Source: Erysipelotrichaceae bacterium
GTDB lineage: Bacteria > Bacillota_I > Bacilli_A > Erysipelotrichales > Erysipelotrichaceae
Direction: 5' to 3'
DNA: 64,000 bases
Assembly (NCBI GenBank): GCA_017533785.1
Contig: JAFWII010000004.1
Span: forward strand, 1-64,000
Shown: piece by piece, positions 53,644 to 61,367 of the stretch
Position numbering within the stretch: position 1 is the first letter of the stretch
How the letters are laid out: the number at the start of each line of letters is the position of its first letter
The notes under the pieces: model-generated
Told to the model about the DNA's origin: nothing
The model's database searches: none
Seen by the model: the letters and a program-made list of their open reading frames with translations, nothing else
Translations under genes and position numbers: made by a program

Positions 53644-54554
53644 CCTTTTTTGACCCTGTCGATATTTGCTTTACTGCAATATCGTAAATGGATATAAGGC
53701 TCATTGGCATATACGCGGCGGATAAAGCCGAACTGTTCGATGTTTTCCAAAAGCCATGCAGTCTTGTCTTCGGAGCTTCTGCCGATATCGTTGAAGGAAA
53801 CGTCGATCGCAAGACCGGTCTGATGTTCGTTATGTCCGGGCGCCACAGCGGTCTCCCCTGCCTGATACGCCTTTTCAAGGTCGTTGTAGGAAACATAACC
53901 GCTTTCGATATTCATTCCTCCGCAGGATCCGCCATAGACACTGCTGAGCAGATCGCACATATGCGTAAGGTCATTGACCATTTCGGTACGCACCTGTATG
54001 CCTTCTTCAAAACCGGCTTCCGAAACATCGACCAGGCCAAGCGGAATACGGTTGGCGATCGTGTTCTGGTCGTTCAAAACAACTGCCAGAGAGTCCGGGA
54101 CATCAACGAGTTCCGCCTGCGGATAATACGGATCGCCGTTGCGCATCCAGAAAAGGATCTCGTTCGCGGAATAGGCGGAAAGCAGCGACATTGCGGTTTC
54201 CTGCCCGTTCTCATAGGTCAGCGTTTCCTCTGCGAAAGCCACGATCTCGTTTTTCGTCAGATAGGTGATCTCTCTTTCCAGAGTGCGGTAGTATTCAACG
54301 TGATAGATATTGAAGCCGGGTGCTTCGATCAGGTCGATGAAATAGTTCGGTTCGATCGCGTATTCTATGATGTAGTTGACCGCATCGTCGTCCAGATACT
54401 CATTGATCAGTTCTCTGGCGCGTTCATCCTGGTACGGATAACGGGACAGCCGGTCGAAACGCGTGTTCATCCGGAAAAACGCCAGCAAAAAGATCGCGAT
54501 GATAATGATCACGGTGATCGCTCGATTGCGCATATCTCGGTCTCTCAGGATCAT
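53640..54554 (-). CDS. D-alanyl-D-alanine carboxypeptidase, VanY/LAS family
   Basis: This 304-residue protein should trim D-Ala from peptidoglycan stem peptides outside the cell. A membrane anchor (about 10-27) precedes a largely helical stretch of about 140 residues, then the LAS domain with SGYVSYNDLEKAY, EHQTGLAIDVSF (zinc histidine and aspartate) and EPYIHLRYCS (last zinc histidine). The ATG at 54554 makes a 4-nt overlap with trmL and gives a proper anchor; longer frames do not. The long helical region between anchor and domain is not one I recognise. Confidence 0.87.
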   Translation of the reverse strand: MILRDRDMRNRAITVIIIIAIFLLAFFRMNTRFDRLSRYPYQDERARELINEYLDDDAVNYIIEYAIEPNYFIDLIEAPGFNIYHVEYYRTLEREITYLTKNEIVAFAEETLTYENGQETAMSLLSAYSANEILFWMRNGDPYYPQAELVDVPDSLAVVLNDQNTIANRIPLGLVDVSEAGFEEGIQVRTEMVNDLTHMCDLLSSVYGGSCGGMNIESGYVSYNDLEKAYQAGETAVAPGHNEHQTGLAIDVSFNDIGRSSEDKTAWLLENIEQFGFIRRVYANEPYIHLRYCSKANIDRVKKG

Positions 54555-55057
54555 CGCAGCAGCCAGTCCTTTCCTTTGATGACTTCGGTCTTCGACAGAC
54601 CGACGAAATCCTGCTGACGCAGGCATTCATAAGCGCCGATGGCAACACAGTTGCTGAGATTCAGCGAACGTGCTTCCGCCTTCATCGGGAAGCGGTAAGT
54701 TTCATCGAGGTGCTCACGCAGGATCTCTTTCGGGATCCCGGTGCTTTCCTTTCCGAAAACAAGATAGGTATCTTCCTCCTCTGTATCGAAGACGCACTCG
54801 TCAAAGGACTTCAGTCCGTAACGGGAGAAGAACACGAAGAATCCTTCATTCTCCTTTTCGAAGGATTCCCAGTCGGGATACAGACGGTAATCGATCTCCG
54901 AGATGTAATCCATGCCGGCACGGCGCAGATGATGCTCATCCAGATAGAAGCCGAGCGGCTCGATCAGATGCAGTTTCATATTGAAAGCCATGCAGGTGCG
55001 CATGATATTGCCGGTATTCTGCGGGATCTCGGGACAGTAAAGAACGATATGGTTCAT
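54551..55057 (-). CDS. trmL: tRNA (cytidine/uridine-2'-O)-methyltransferase TrmL
   Basis: TrmL methylates the ribose of the wobble base (C34 or U34) in certain tRNA-Leu. The 168-residue SPOUT protein has VLYCPEIPQNTGNIMRTC near the start, LVFGKESTGIPKEIL and the knot motif LNLSNCVAIGAYE. It overlaps genes on both sides by ATGA. The size and motifs match TrmL rather than larger SPOUT enzymes. Confidence 0.93.
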   Translation of the reverse strand: MNHIVLYCPEIPQNTGNIMRTCMAFNMKLHLIEPLGFYLDEHHLRRAGMDYISEIDYRLYPDWESFEKENEGFFVFFSRYGLKSFDECVFDTEEEDTYLVFGKESTGIPKEILREHLDETYRFPMKAEARSLNLSNCVAIGAYECLRQQDFVGLSKTEVIKGKDWLLR

Positions 55058-55728
55058 GAAATTTTCCTTTCGAGGAACCTGAAAAGCAGGTACAGGAACA
55101 GCAGTGATACGAACACCAGGATCAGGATACGGTATACGAGGGCTGAGAAGAACGCAGACGGGACCATGTTGATCATGATCTCGGTAGCCGGATCCAGCAG
55201 CCAGAGATCATTATCGAATAACAATAAATGGAAATCCGTCCAGAAACGGTCGAAGTCTATGACCGCGTAAAGACCAAGCGCAGCGAAAATGCCCGCAAAT
55301 ACGCACAAAGCGCGGACATATCCCTTCCGGTAAAGCGTAAAAGATTCCTTTTTGTTTTGGAACCAGACAACAGCAAAAAGAACAGCTGCCCCGATCAGGC
55401 AGGCTCCTCTTATCAGCAGCGCGTTTTTATAGAGAGCCTTGACATCGACCATGTGCAGCTTCTCGCGCTGGTCGTAGATCTCGCGCTCCACGCCCTTTAC
55501 GACAGCGGTGCCGTCGATGTTGTCGCGCTTGTCTTTCAGATAATCCAGAAGGATATTCGTCATATCAACGAGCGTTTCATCAGTGACGCCGATCGAAGCG
55601 GCGGTATTCTCCTGCTTATAGATCTTCGCGTAAAAACTGCTGTCGAAACAGCAGAAGTCGACGATCGTGAGAAAAATGCCCATCATCAGAAGCAGACAGG
55701 CGGCTGTCGATAACCAGTTACGCTTCAA
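55054..55728 (-). CDS. DUF1461 (TIGR01906-type) membrane protein
   Basis: The 224-residue protein has four membrane helices: about 7-27, 110-130, 140-160 and 195-218. A polar stretch between the first two contains LLDYLKDKRDNIDG and REIYDQREKLHMVDVKALYK, which matches TIGR01906. The function is unknown. It overlaps rdgB by 11 nt and trmL by 4 nt. Confidence 0.82.
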   Translation of the reverse strand: MKRNWLSTAACLLLMMGIFLTIVDFCCFDSSFYAKIYKQENTAASIGVTDETLVDMTNILLDYLKDKRDNIDGTAVVKGVEREIYDQREKLHMVDVKALYKNALLIRGACLIGAAVLFAVVWFQNKKESFTLYRKGYVRALCVFAGIFAALGLYAVIDFDRFWTDFHLLLFDNDLWLLDPATEIMINMVPSAFFSALVYRILILVFVSLLFLYLLFRFLERKIS

Positions 55729-56290
55729 GATGCGCCACCAGCTTTCTTAAGGCGATCCCGCGGTGGGAGACTTTGTGCTTCTCTTCCGCGCTGATCTCGG
55801 CAAATGTCTTTTTCATCGGCGGATAATAGAAGATCGGATCATAACCGAAACCGTTGGTGCCGGCGATCTCAAGCGCGATCTCGCCGTAGACTTCGCCGAC
55901 GAAGCACTGTTCTTCTTTTCCATCATAGTAGACCATCGCGCAGGTATAGTGCGCGGTACGGTCCTTGATATCCTTCATGATCTCCAGGATCTTCGTATTT
56001 CTCTGGAAGTAGTCGTAATCCTTATAGAATCTGGCGCTGTGAACGCCCGGCAGTTCATTGAAATAGGCAATGCTCAGGCCGCTGTCGTCGGCGATGACCG
56101 GGATCCCGGTCAGATCATAGTAAGCTCTGGCCTTCAGTGAAGCATTCTCGAGAAAGGTGTAGGCGTTTTCTTTTACATCCACGTCACAGTCGAGATCCTG
56201 CAGGGAGAGGACTTCATAACTCCCCTTCAGCATTTCCCGGATCTCACGGACTTTATTCTTATTTGTACTTGCAAGCAGTATTTTCTTCAT
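55718..56290 (-). CDS. rdgB: XTP/dITP diphosphatase (RdgB/HAM1)
   Basis: RdgB removes non-canonical purine triphosphates (dITP, XTP) from the nucleotide pool. The 190-residue protein has STNKNKVREI (about 8-17), ADDSGLSI (about 68-75), GFGYDPIF and KHKVSHRGIALRKL. The ATG at 56290 is preferred to one at 56299, because an extended -10, TG-A-TACAAT, ends 7 nt before it and overlaps the upstream ATG. It starts the operon rdgB-DUF1461-trmL-VanY-YsnB. Confidence 0.95.
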   Translation of the reverse strand: MKKILLASTNKNKVREIREMLKGSYEVLSLQDLDCDVDVKENAYTFLENASLKARAYYDLTGIPVIADDSGLSIAYFNELPGVHSARFYKDYDYFQRNTKILEIMKDIKDRTAHYTCAMVYYDGKEEQCFVGEVYGEIALEIAGTNGFGYDPIFYYPPMKKTFAEISAEEKHKVSHRGIALRKLVAHLEA

Positions 56291-56297
56291 GTAACCC

Positions 56298-56306
56298 ATT
56301 GTATCA
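56298..56306 (-). promoter_or_regulatory. Extended -10 of the rdgB operon (leaderless)
   Basis: TG-A-TACAAT on the minus strand ends 7 nt before the ATG at 56290. Confidence 0.55.
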
Positions 56307-56347
56307 CAATCGCTGTCGGTTCTTAACTTTTGGCAGGCGATATCCTA

Positions 56348-56353
56348 TATAAT
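56348..56353 (+). promoter_or_regulatory. -10 hexamer of the lipid kinase gene (leaderless)
   Basis: TATAAT ends 6 nt before the ATG at 56360. TTAACT 19 bp upstream is a poor -35 candidate. Confidence 0.55.
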
Positions 56354-56359
56354 TAGACT

Positions 56360-57256
56360 ATGAAACATGTGTTTATCGTGAATTCCATTTCCGGCAAGGG
56401 AAGCGGCCTAAAGATCGTCGATCTGATCCATAAAGTCGCCGCCGAAAAACAGCTGGACTACGAAGTCATACTCACCAAACATTCCGGTCACGCGACCGTG
56501 CTCGCTCAGCAGTATTCCAAGCCGGGCAATGTGATCTATTCCGTCGGCGGTGACGGAACGCTCTGGGAAGTTCTCAACGGTCTCGGCGAAGGCATCCCGC
56601 TCGGCCTGATCCCAGCCGGTTCCGGCAATGATTTCTACCGTCTAATCGGCAGCAACGTATCCGATCCGGAGACCATTCTCCGCGATACGATCGACGCGCC
56701 GGTAAAACAGATCGATATCGGTGAGACTCAGAACATCCGTTTTCTCAACACGACCTCTTTCGGTATCGATGCGGATATCAACGATTATGCGTCCCACCTG
56801 ATCCGCAAGACGATCATTACCAAGGGTCCCGCCTACATCATCAGCATCATCAAAAACCTGCTGACCCTGAAGCCGAAGCACGTACGTCTCAATATCGACG
56901 GCAGCGTTACCGAGGGGGATTACTATATCGTCGCCTGCATGAACGGCCGCTATTACGGCAACGGCGTGCAGCCTGCGCCGGAAAGCGATCTGCAGGACGG
57001 TTGTTTCGATCTCTGCCTTTTAAAAGTGATCCCGGTCTATCAGGTCATTACCTTCCTGCCCCGCTACATGAAGGGAAAACATCTCGGTTTCCCTGGCTTT
57101 GAAGTCGTTCATGCGAAAGAAGTCATCATCGATTCCGATACGGAACTCTCCTGCCAGAGCGACGGCGAAAACTACTTCAGCAGGCATATCGAGCTGCGCA
57201 TTAAAAAAGCCTGGCTGAACCTCAAGGTGCCAGGCTACCTGAACATCATTCTTTAG
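56360..57256 (+). CDS. Diacylglycerol/lipid kinase, DagK/YegS family
   Basis: The 298-residue protein should phosphorylate diacylglycerol or a related lipid at the membrane. It has NSISGKGSGLK near the start, the GGDGT motif (about 65-69), LIPAGSGNDFYR (about 85-96), and a C-terminal beta domain ending in QSDGENYF. It is most like soluble Bacillota kinases such as DgkB or BmrU. It is divergent from rdgB and its stop overlaps convergent phoH by 11 nt. Confidence 0.9.
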   Translation: MKHVFIVNSISGKGSGLKIVDLIHKVAAEKQLDYEVILTKHSGHATVLAQQYSKPGNVIYSVGGDGTLWEVLNGLGEGIPLGLIPAGSGNDFYRLIGSNVSDPETILRDTIDAPVKQIDIGETQNIRFLNTTSFGIDADINDYASHLIRKTIITKGPAYIISIIKNLLTLKPKHVRLNIDGSVTEGDYYIVACMNGRYYGNGVQPAPESDLQDGCFDLCLLKVIPVYQVITFLPRYMKGKHLGFPGFEVVHAKEVIIDSDTELSCQSDGENYFSRHIELRIKKAWLNLKVPGYLNIIL

Positions 57257-58181
57257 AGTAGAGCTTGATGATCTTCTCGACCAGCGGATGACGGACAACG
57301 TCGCTTCTGTCGAATTCCACAAAGCCGATCCCGTCGACATTCTTCAGCGTATTCAGCGCCCGGACAAGACCGGACTCCTCGCGGTGAAGATTCAGGTCGA
57401 TCTGGGTGATATCGCCGTTAACGACCATCTTCGCCGAATTGCCCAGACGCGTCAGAAACATCAGCATCTGACCGGCGGTCGTATTCTGCGCCTCATCGAG
57501 GATGATGAAGCTCTTATCCAGCGTGCGGCCGCGCATATATGCCAGCGGCATAACTTCGATCGAACCTTTCTCCACCAGTTTCTCGACTGTCTCCTTGCCC
57601 ATCAGGGCATCGAGCGAATCGTAGAGCGGCATGAGATAGGGATCGATCTTTTCTTTTAAGTCGCCCGGCAGAAACCCGAGGCTCTCCCCTGCTTCCACCG
57701 CCGGACGGGTCAGCACGATCTTTTCCACATCACCGCGCTTGAACGCTTTGACCGCCATCATGACGGACAGGAACGTCTTGCCGGTGCCGGCCGGGCCGAT
57801 CGAGAACGTCAGCGGATTCTGCTTGATCGTTTCGATCAGAAGATGCTGGTTATGCGTCTTGCAGAAGATCGGCTTGCCGCCTGCAGTCAGTCCTACCTGA
57901 CGGTCGCGCCAGGATAGGTCTTCCTCGCGGATATGCGAATTATACAGTTTCTTGATCAGACCGGTGTCGATGGTGATACCCTTATCGATCAGGTCGGTCA
58001 GGATCTTCAGGAAAGACTGAAAGCTTTCCGGATCGCTGCCCTCGTATTTGATCATGTTGTTGCGGAACACGAGGTTGCATCCGAAAAGCTCTTCCAGATA
58101 CTGAAGATTGCTGTCGAATGCGCCGATCAGCTCTTTGGCGTCACGGTCATTCAGGTCGATTTCAAATTCCTTATATGCCAA
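57246..58181 (-). CDS. phoH: PhoH-like ATPase
   Basis: The 311-residue protein has the PhoH ATPase domain with Walker A GPAGTGKTFL (about 128-137), TRPAVEAGESLGFLPGD and Walker B SFIILDEAQNTT, and the N-terminal PhoH extension. PhoH proteins are RNA-binding helicase-like ATPases, usually next to ybeY, which is absent here. The start is TTG at 58181, with AGAGG about 8 nt upstream; no ATG is available before conserved residues. It lies behind the rpsU terminator. Confidence 0.92.
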   Translation of the reverse strand: MAYKEFEIDLNDRDAKELIGAFDSNLQYLEELFGCNLVFRNNMIKYEGSDPESFQSFLKILTDLIDKGITIDTGLIKKLYNSHIREEDLSWRDRQVGLTAGGKPIFCKTHNQHLLIETIKQNPLTFSIGPAGTGKTFLSVMMAVKAFKRGDVEKIVLTRPAVEAGESLGFLPGDLKEKIDPYLMPLYDSLDALMGKETVEKLVEKGSIEVMPLAYMRGRTLDKSFIILDEAQNTTAGQMLMFLTRLGNSAKMVVNGDITQIDLNLHREESGLVRALNTLKNVDGIGFVEFDRSDVVRHPLVEKIIKLYSKE

Positions 58182-58205
58182 ATCAATTCCTCTTTTCAGT
58201 GCGAG

Positions 58206-58263
58206 ACATCTCCCTCAGGATCTGTCCGGAGTAAAAAAAATAGTAAATAAATTTACTATTTTC
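58206..58263 (-). terminator. AT-only hairpin after rpsU and a second hairpin before phoH
   Basis: On the minus strand AATAGTAAA and TTTACTATT (58241-58262) make a 9-10 bp AT-only stem followed by eight T, overlapping the rpsU stop. A second imperfect hairpin, GACA..TCC and GGA..TGTC, lies at 58206-58227 before phoH. The first is a weak but plausible terminator. Confidence 0.5.
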
Positions 58264-58435
58264 CTTTTCTTGCTTTACGTGCAGCTTCCTGTTTTAACTT
58301 ACGCTTAACGCCCGGCTTAACGTAGTATTCGCGCTTACGAGCTTCAACCAGGGTGCCGTTACGGGAGACCTGACGCTTAAAACGACGTAAAGCATCATCT
58401 AACGGTTCGTTCTCTTTAACAATTACCTTCGCCAC
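58256..58435 (-). CDS. rpsU: 30S ribosomal protein S21
   Basis: The 59-residue basic protein is S21: [20 protein letters not shown], then [17 protein letters not shown] and [15 protein letters not shown]. The start is GTG at 58435, with GGGGG about 6 nt upstream. The frame stays open further, but the added residues have no match to S21. It has a promoter of its own at the end of the upstream gene. Confidence 0.95.
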   Translation of the reverse strand: MAKVIVKENEPLDDALRRFKRQVSRNGTLVEARKREYYVKPGVKRKLKQEAARKARKGK

Positions 58436-58462
58436 AATTACACCCCCTTTGCTGACTTGTTT

Positions 58463-58491
58463 ATTATACAGTCTTTTATTTTTGAAATCAA
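58463..58491 (-). promoter_or_regulatory. rpsU promoter
   Basis: On the minus strand TTGATT (58491-58486) and TATAAT (58468-58463) are 17 bp apart, immediately before the end of the MurE-like gene in coordinate terms. The leader would be about 20 nt with a strong Shine-Dalgarno. Confidence 0.75.
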
Positions 58492-59922
58492 TTATTTGAT
58501 GAACTGCTGAAGATACTTTTTGCACAGACCGCTGTCACCGGGATAGGATTCGTTTCCCAGAGAACGGGTGATATACTCTTCGTTCCCCTTTCCCAGCAGC
58601 AGAACGCAGTCAGCGCTGTTCGCCAGCATCAGCGCGGACAGGATCGCTTCCTCACGGTTTTCGATCAGCACATGCGGCGTCGAGACACCTGCCAGGAACG
58701 CCTTGTTGAGTTCGTTAGGGTCACGGTCGCCGCAGTCGTTTTCCGTCAGGATCAGCAGGTCGCAGTGTTTGCCCAGCAGCTGGGCAGCCTGCTGACGGAA
58801 GTTCTTCTCGCTCTTGGGATTGACGCCGTAGACAGCGATGATGCGGTGATAGGAATCCGTCGTTTCCTTCGCGTATTCGAGAAGATCGCGCAGAGCGCCG
58901 GTATTCTTGGCCCGGTCGACGATGACCCGGTAGTTCTGCCCGAGGCTGATGTTCTGCAGATAGCCCTGCGGGAAGCTCAGCTCATTCAGGTTCTTCAGGA
59001 CGAAATCAAGCGGATAGCCGCGCTGGGTCAGACAGGCGACGATCGCCAGTACCGGATAGACGCAGTTCTTTCCCAGAAGGTGCGTCGAGACTTCGAACTC
59101 TTCTTCGCCGTAGCGCAGAAGGAAACTCGTGTGATCCGGATAGATCCGGACGTCTCTGGCCTGATAGTCGTTGCTGTTTTTGAAGCCGAAGGTCACGCAG
59201 CTGTGATTCACGTTTCCGGGATTGACTGCCGGATCATCCCCGTTCAGGATGACGTCGCAGTTTTCCGGCAGACTTTCGATATAACTCTGGTAGTTCAGCA
59301 TATAATCCGTTTCGGAATCGTTGAATTCCCAGTCATCGGTATCTGTACCGACATAGACGAAGCTTTCCGGTGTGATCCCGGCCAGCTTCTTCAGTTCGAT
59401 GCCGGATAGGTTCAATTCATAGCAACAGGAAAGAACGCCGCTGTTTTTCATGGCACTCAGAATACGCTGGTTCTCGATGATCGTGAGCGTCGGCGCTTTG
59501 GAGAGACGTTCCGTATCCTGATAAAGGATGCCCATCGAGCCGATATAGCCGCACGGACGGTCAAAGGCGTCGATGATCTTTTTCATGGTATAGGCAGTCA
59601 GGTCGCGGTAATCGTTCCCGCCGACGATGATGTTCTCCATGTCTTTGGAGGGATTCTTATAGAAAGCCGCCGCAACGTGGTTCAGGGTATCGAGCGTGTC
59701 GTTGACGCGGATAAAGATGACGGGATAATTCGTATCGATGTCTTCGCTGTAGATGACGACCTTGGCGCCGTTTTTGACCGCTTCTTTTACGAAATCATGT
59801 CCGTTGTAGCGGACACCGCGGATGCAGAAAAAGATCGCGTCGATCATCGGCATGCGGCTGTCGCAGGAAAGCTGCTGAATCTCGATGTCCGGTGCGTTCT
59901 TAAAGAAACTGTTCAGTTTCAT
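58492..59922 (-). CDS. MurE-like Mur ligase paralogue with eroded active site
   Basis: The 476-residue protein aligns end to end with MurE, the enzyme that adds the third amino acid to UDP-MurNAc-dipeptide. The N-terminal domain ([32 protein letters not shown]), central and C-terminal domains are all there. Catalytic motifs are not: the P-loop GTNGKT reads GGNDYR; DHLDYH reads DDWEFN; DNPRSEDP reads [15 protein letters not shown] reads [12 protein letters not shown] reads GKGNE. It should not bind ATP normally. It overlaps mtaB by ATGA and precedes rpsU. A regulatory or structural role is an inference; an active ligase of altered chemistry is less likely. Confidence 0.85.
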   Translation of the reverse strand: MKLNSFFKNAPDIEIQQLSCDSRMPMIDAIFFCIRGVRYNGHDFVKEAVKNGAKVVIYSEDIDTNYPVIFIRVNDTLDTLNHVAAAFYKNPSKDMENIIVGGNDYRDLTAYTMKKIIDAFDRPCGYIGSMGILYQDTERLSKAPTLTIIENQRILSAMKNSGVLSCCYELNLSGIELKKLAGITPESFVYVGTDTDDWEFNDSETDYMLNYQSYIESLPENCDVILNGDDPAVNPGNVNHSCVTFGFKNSNDYQARDVRIYPDHTSFLLRYGEEEFEVSTHLLGKNCVYPVLAIVACLTQRGYPLDFVLKNLNELSFPQGYLQNISLGQNYRVIVDRAKNTGALRDLLEYAKETTDSYHRIIAVYGVNPKSEKNFRQQAAQLLGKHCDLLILTENDCGDRDPNELNKAFLAGVSTPHVLIENREEAILSALMLANSADCVLLLGKGNEEYITRSLGNESYPGDSGLCKKYLQQFIK

Positions 59923-61178
59923 AACGGCTGGCCCTCCATACCCTCTTCGGTTAGACCGGTAAAGCGAACGGGAAGACTCGTTCCGACAGGATACGTTCCC
60001 TTCACATTCGTATAGACATATTCACGGGAGTACCCGTAGCTTTGCCCTTTGTCGTTCTTTTCAATGAAAACGCGTGTCTCGGTGCCTAACAGAGAACGGT
60101 GATAGTTTTCTGTCTTTTTTGCCTCCAGCTCATTGACTTCATGGATACGTCGTTTCACGATATTGCCGTCAACGAAGTCGTTCCGGCTGTCAGCCGCCGT
60201 CCCGCGCTTGCGGGCATACGGGAAAAGATGTATAAAGCTGAAGTCGATCTCATCCAGGAAACGAAGTGTTTCCGCGAAGTCTTCATCGCTTTCTCCCGGA
60301 AAACCGACGATCAGATCGGTGCTCACGGAGATGTGCGGGATCTTTGAACGGATATAACCGACTTTTTCCTTAAAGAACTCTGTCGTATAAGGACGGTGCA
60401 TCTCCTTTAAGGTATGGTTGCTGCCAGCCTGCAGCGGAATGTGCAGGTGCGGTGCGATCTTGGGCTCTGATGCCATAAAATCGATCATTGCGTCCGGGAT
60501 CTCGGTGATCTCGATCGAGGAAAGACGGATCGTCTGCAGCTTCTCGATCTTCACGAGTTCTTTCAGCAGATCGAGCAGATGGTATTCTCCGTCAAAGTAG
60601 CGTCCGGTATGGATACCGGTAAGAACGATCTCGTTGGTGCTTTCGGCAAAGCGCTTCGCCTGCGCGATGACGGCTTCATGAGCGGCGCTGCGTTCTCTTC
60701 CTCTTGTATAAGGGATGATGCAGTATGCGCAGAACTGGTTGCATCCGTCTTGGATCTTCAGGAAGGCTCTGTCCTTCCGGCTGTAGTCTTCGAGAGGCAT
60801 ATCTTCAAAAACAAGTCCTTCAAGATCGCCGACTTCGCGGGAACGGACATTTTCGTCGATCAGTCTTTTGATCTCCTTCTTCCCCTTCGTTCCGATCAGA
60901 AGATCGGCTTCTTCAAAGACAGAGGCTTTCGGATCAGCCTGCACATAACATCCGACGACCGCGATAAAGGCGTCCGGGTTCAGCCTTCTGGCCTGGCGGA
61001 TGAACTTTCGTGTCTTGGCCTCCGCGATATTGGTGACTGCGCAGCTGAAGATGATATAGATATCCGCCCTTTCCTTAAAGGAGACTTTCTGATAGTCACG
61101 GTTCATCTCCTGCTCGGTATAGGCGGCTTCATAGTCATTGACTTTGCACCCGAGAACGAGTGTTGCGTATGTTTTCAT
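59919..61178 (-). CDS. mtaB: tRNA t6A37 methylthiotransferase MtaB
   Basis: MtaB converts t6A37 to ms2t6A37 in tRNAs reading ANN codons. The 419-residue radical-SAM protein has an N-terminal domain with three cluster cysteines (LGCKVNDYE, FSCAVTN, VGCYVQ), the radical-SAM motif CNQFCAYC (about 147-154), ITEIPDAMIDF and a C-terminal TRAM domain. The ATG at 61178 is the family start, and TATAAT ends 6 nt upstream of it. It opens the mtaB-MurE-like pair. Confidence 0.93.
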   Translation of the reverse strand: MKTYATLVLGCKVNDYEAAYTEQEMNRDYQKVSFKERADIYIIFSCAVTNIAEAKTRKFIRQARRLNPDAFIAVVGCYVQADPKASVFEEADLLIGTKGKKEIKRLIDENVRSREVGDLEGLVFEDMPLEDYSRKDRAFLKIQDGCNQFCAYCIIPYTRGRERSAAHEAVIAQAKRFAESTNEIVLTGIHTGRYFDGEYHLLDLLKELVKIEKLQTIRLSSIEITEIPDAMIDFMASEPKIAPHLHIPLQAGSNHTLKEMHRPYTTEFFKEKVGYIRSKIPHISVSTDLIVGFPGESDEDFAETLRFLDEIDFSFIHLFPYARKRGTAADSRNDFVDGNIVKRRIHEVNELEAKKTENYHRSLLGTETRVFIEKNDKGQSYGYSREYVYTNVKGTYPVGTSLPVRFTGLTEEGMEGQPL

Positions 61179-61184
61179 AGTACG

Positions 61185-61190
61185 ATTATA
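61185..61190 (-). promoter_or_regulatory. -10 hexamer of mtaB (leaderless)
   Basis: TATAAT on the minus strand ends 6 nt before the ATG at 61178. Confidence 0.6.
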
Positions 61191-61367
61191 AACTCCCTTT
61201 GTGAAAATTGAAAGTTCTGCACTACAAAGCAAAACAGAACCTATAACACGGTTTCGAAGTTCCGGAATTCCCCGATAAAATGGGCGTTTCTTGACATCCG
61301 CGCATGGATGTGATTAACTTTTATTATTGTTATTGACTTTAAACAGTTAGGAGTGTGATGATCCTTT
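61191..61367 (+). promoter_or_regulatory. Leader and promoter region of the CorC operon
   Basis: A TTGACA at 61291-61296 is followed after 17 bp by TTAACT with a TGA before it, a plausible promoter. The small hairpin ACATCC and GGATGT lies at 61294-61311. AGGAG is at 61349-61353, 14 nt before the ATG, rather far. No magnesium riboswitch could be identified in this stretch. Confidence 0.4.

Noticed and set aside
53688-54617. 309-codon open frame opposite the VanY-like gene
   Set aside because: Shadow of the VanY-like gene, whose zinc motifs and ATGA overlaps are clear.
58492-59922. Calling the MurE-like gene a pseudogene
   Set aside because: The frame is intact over 476 codons, coupled to mtaB, and keeps scaffold motifs, so it is more likely a functional, diverged protein.
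61191-61367. Magnesium riboswitch before the CorC genes
   Set aside because: The region has only small hairpins and none of the conserved parts of the M-box that I could find.
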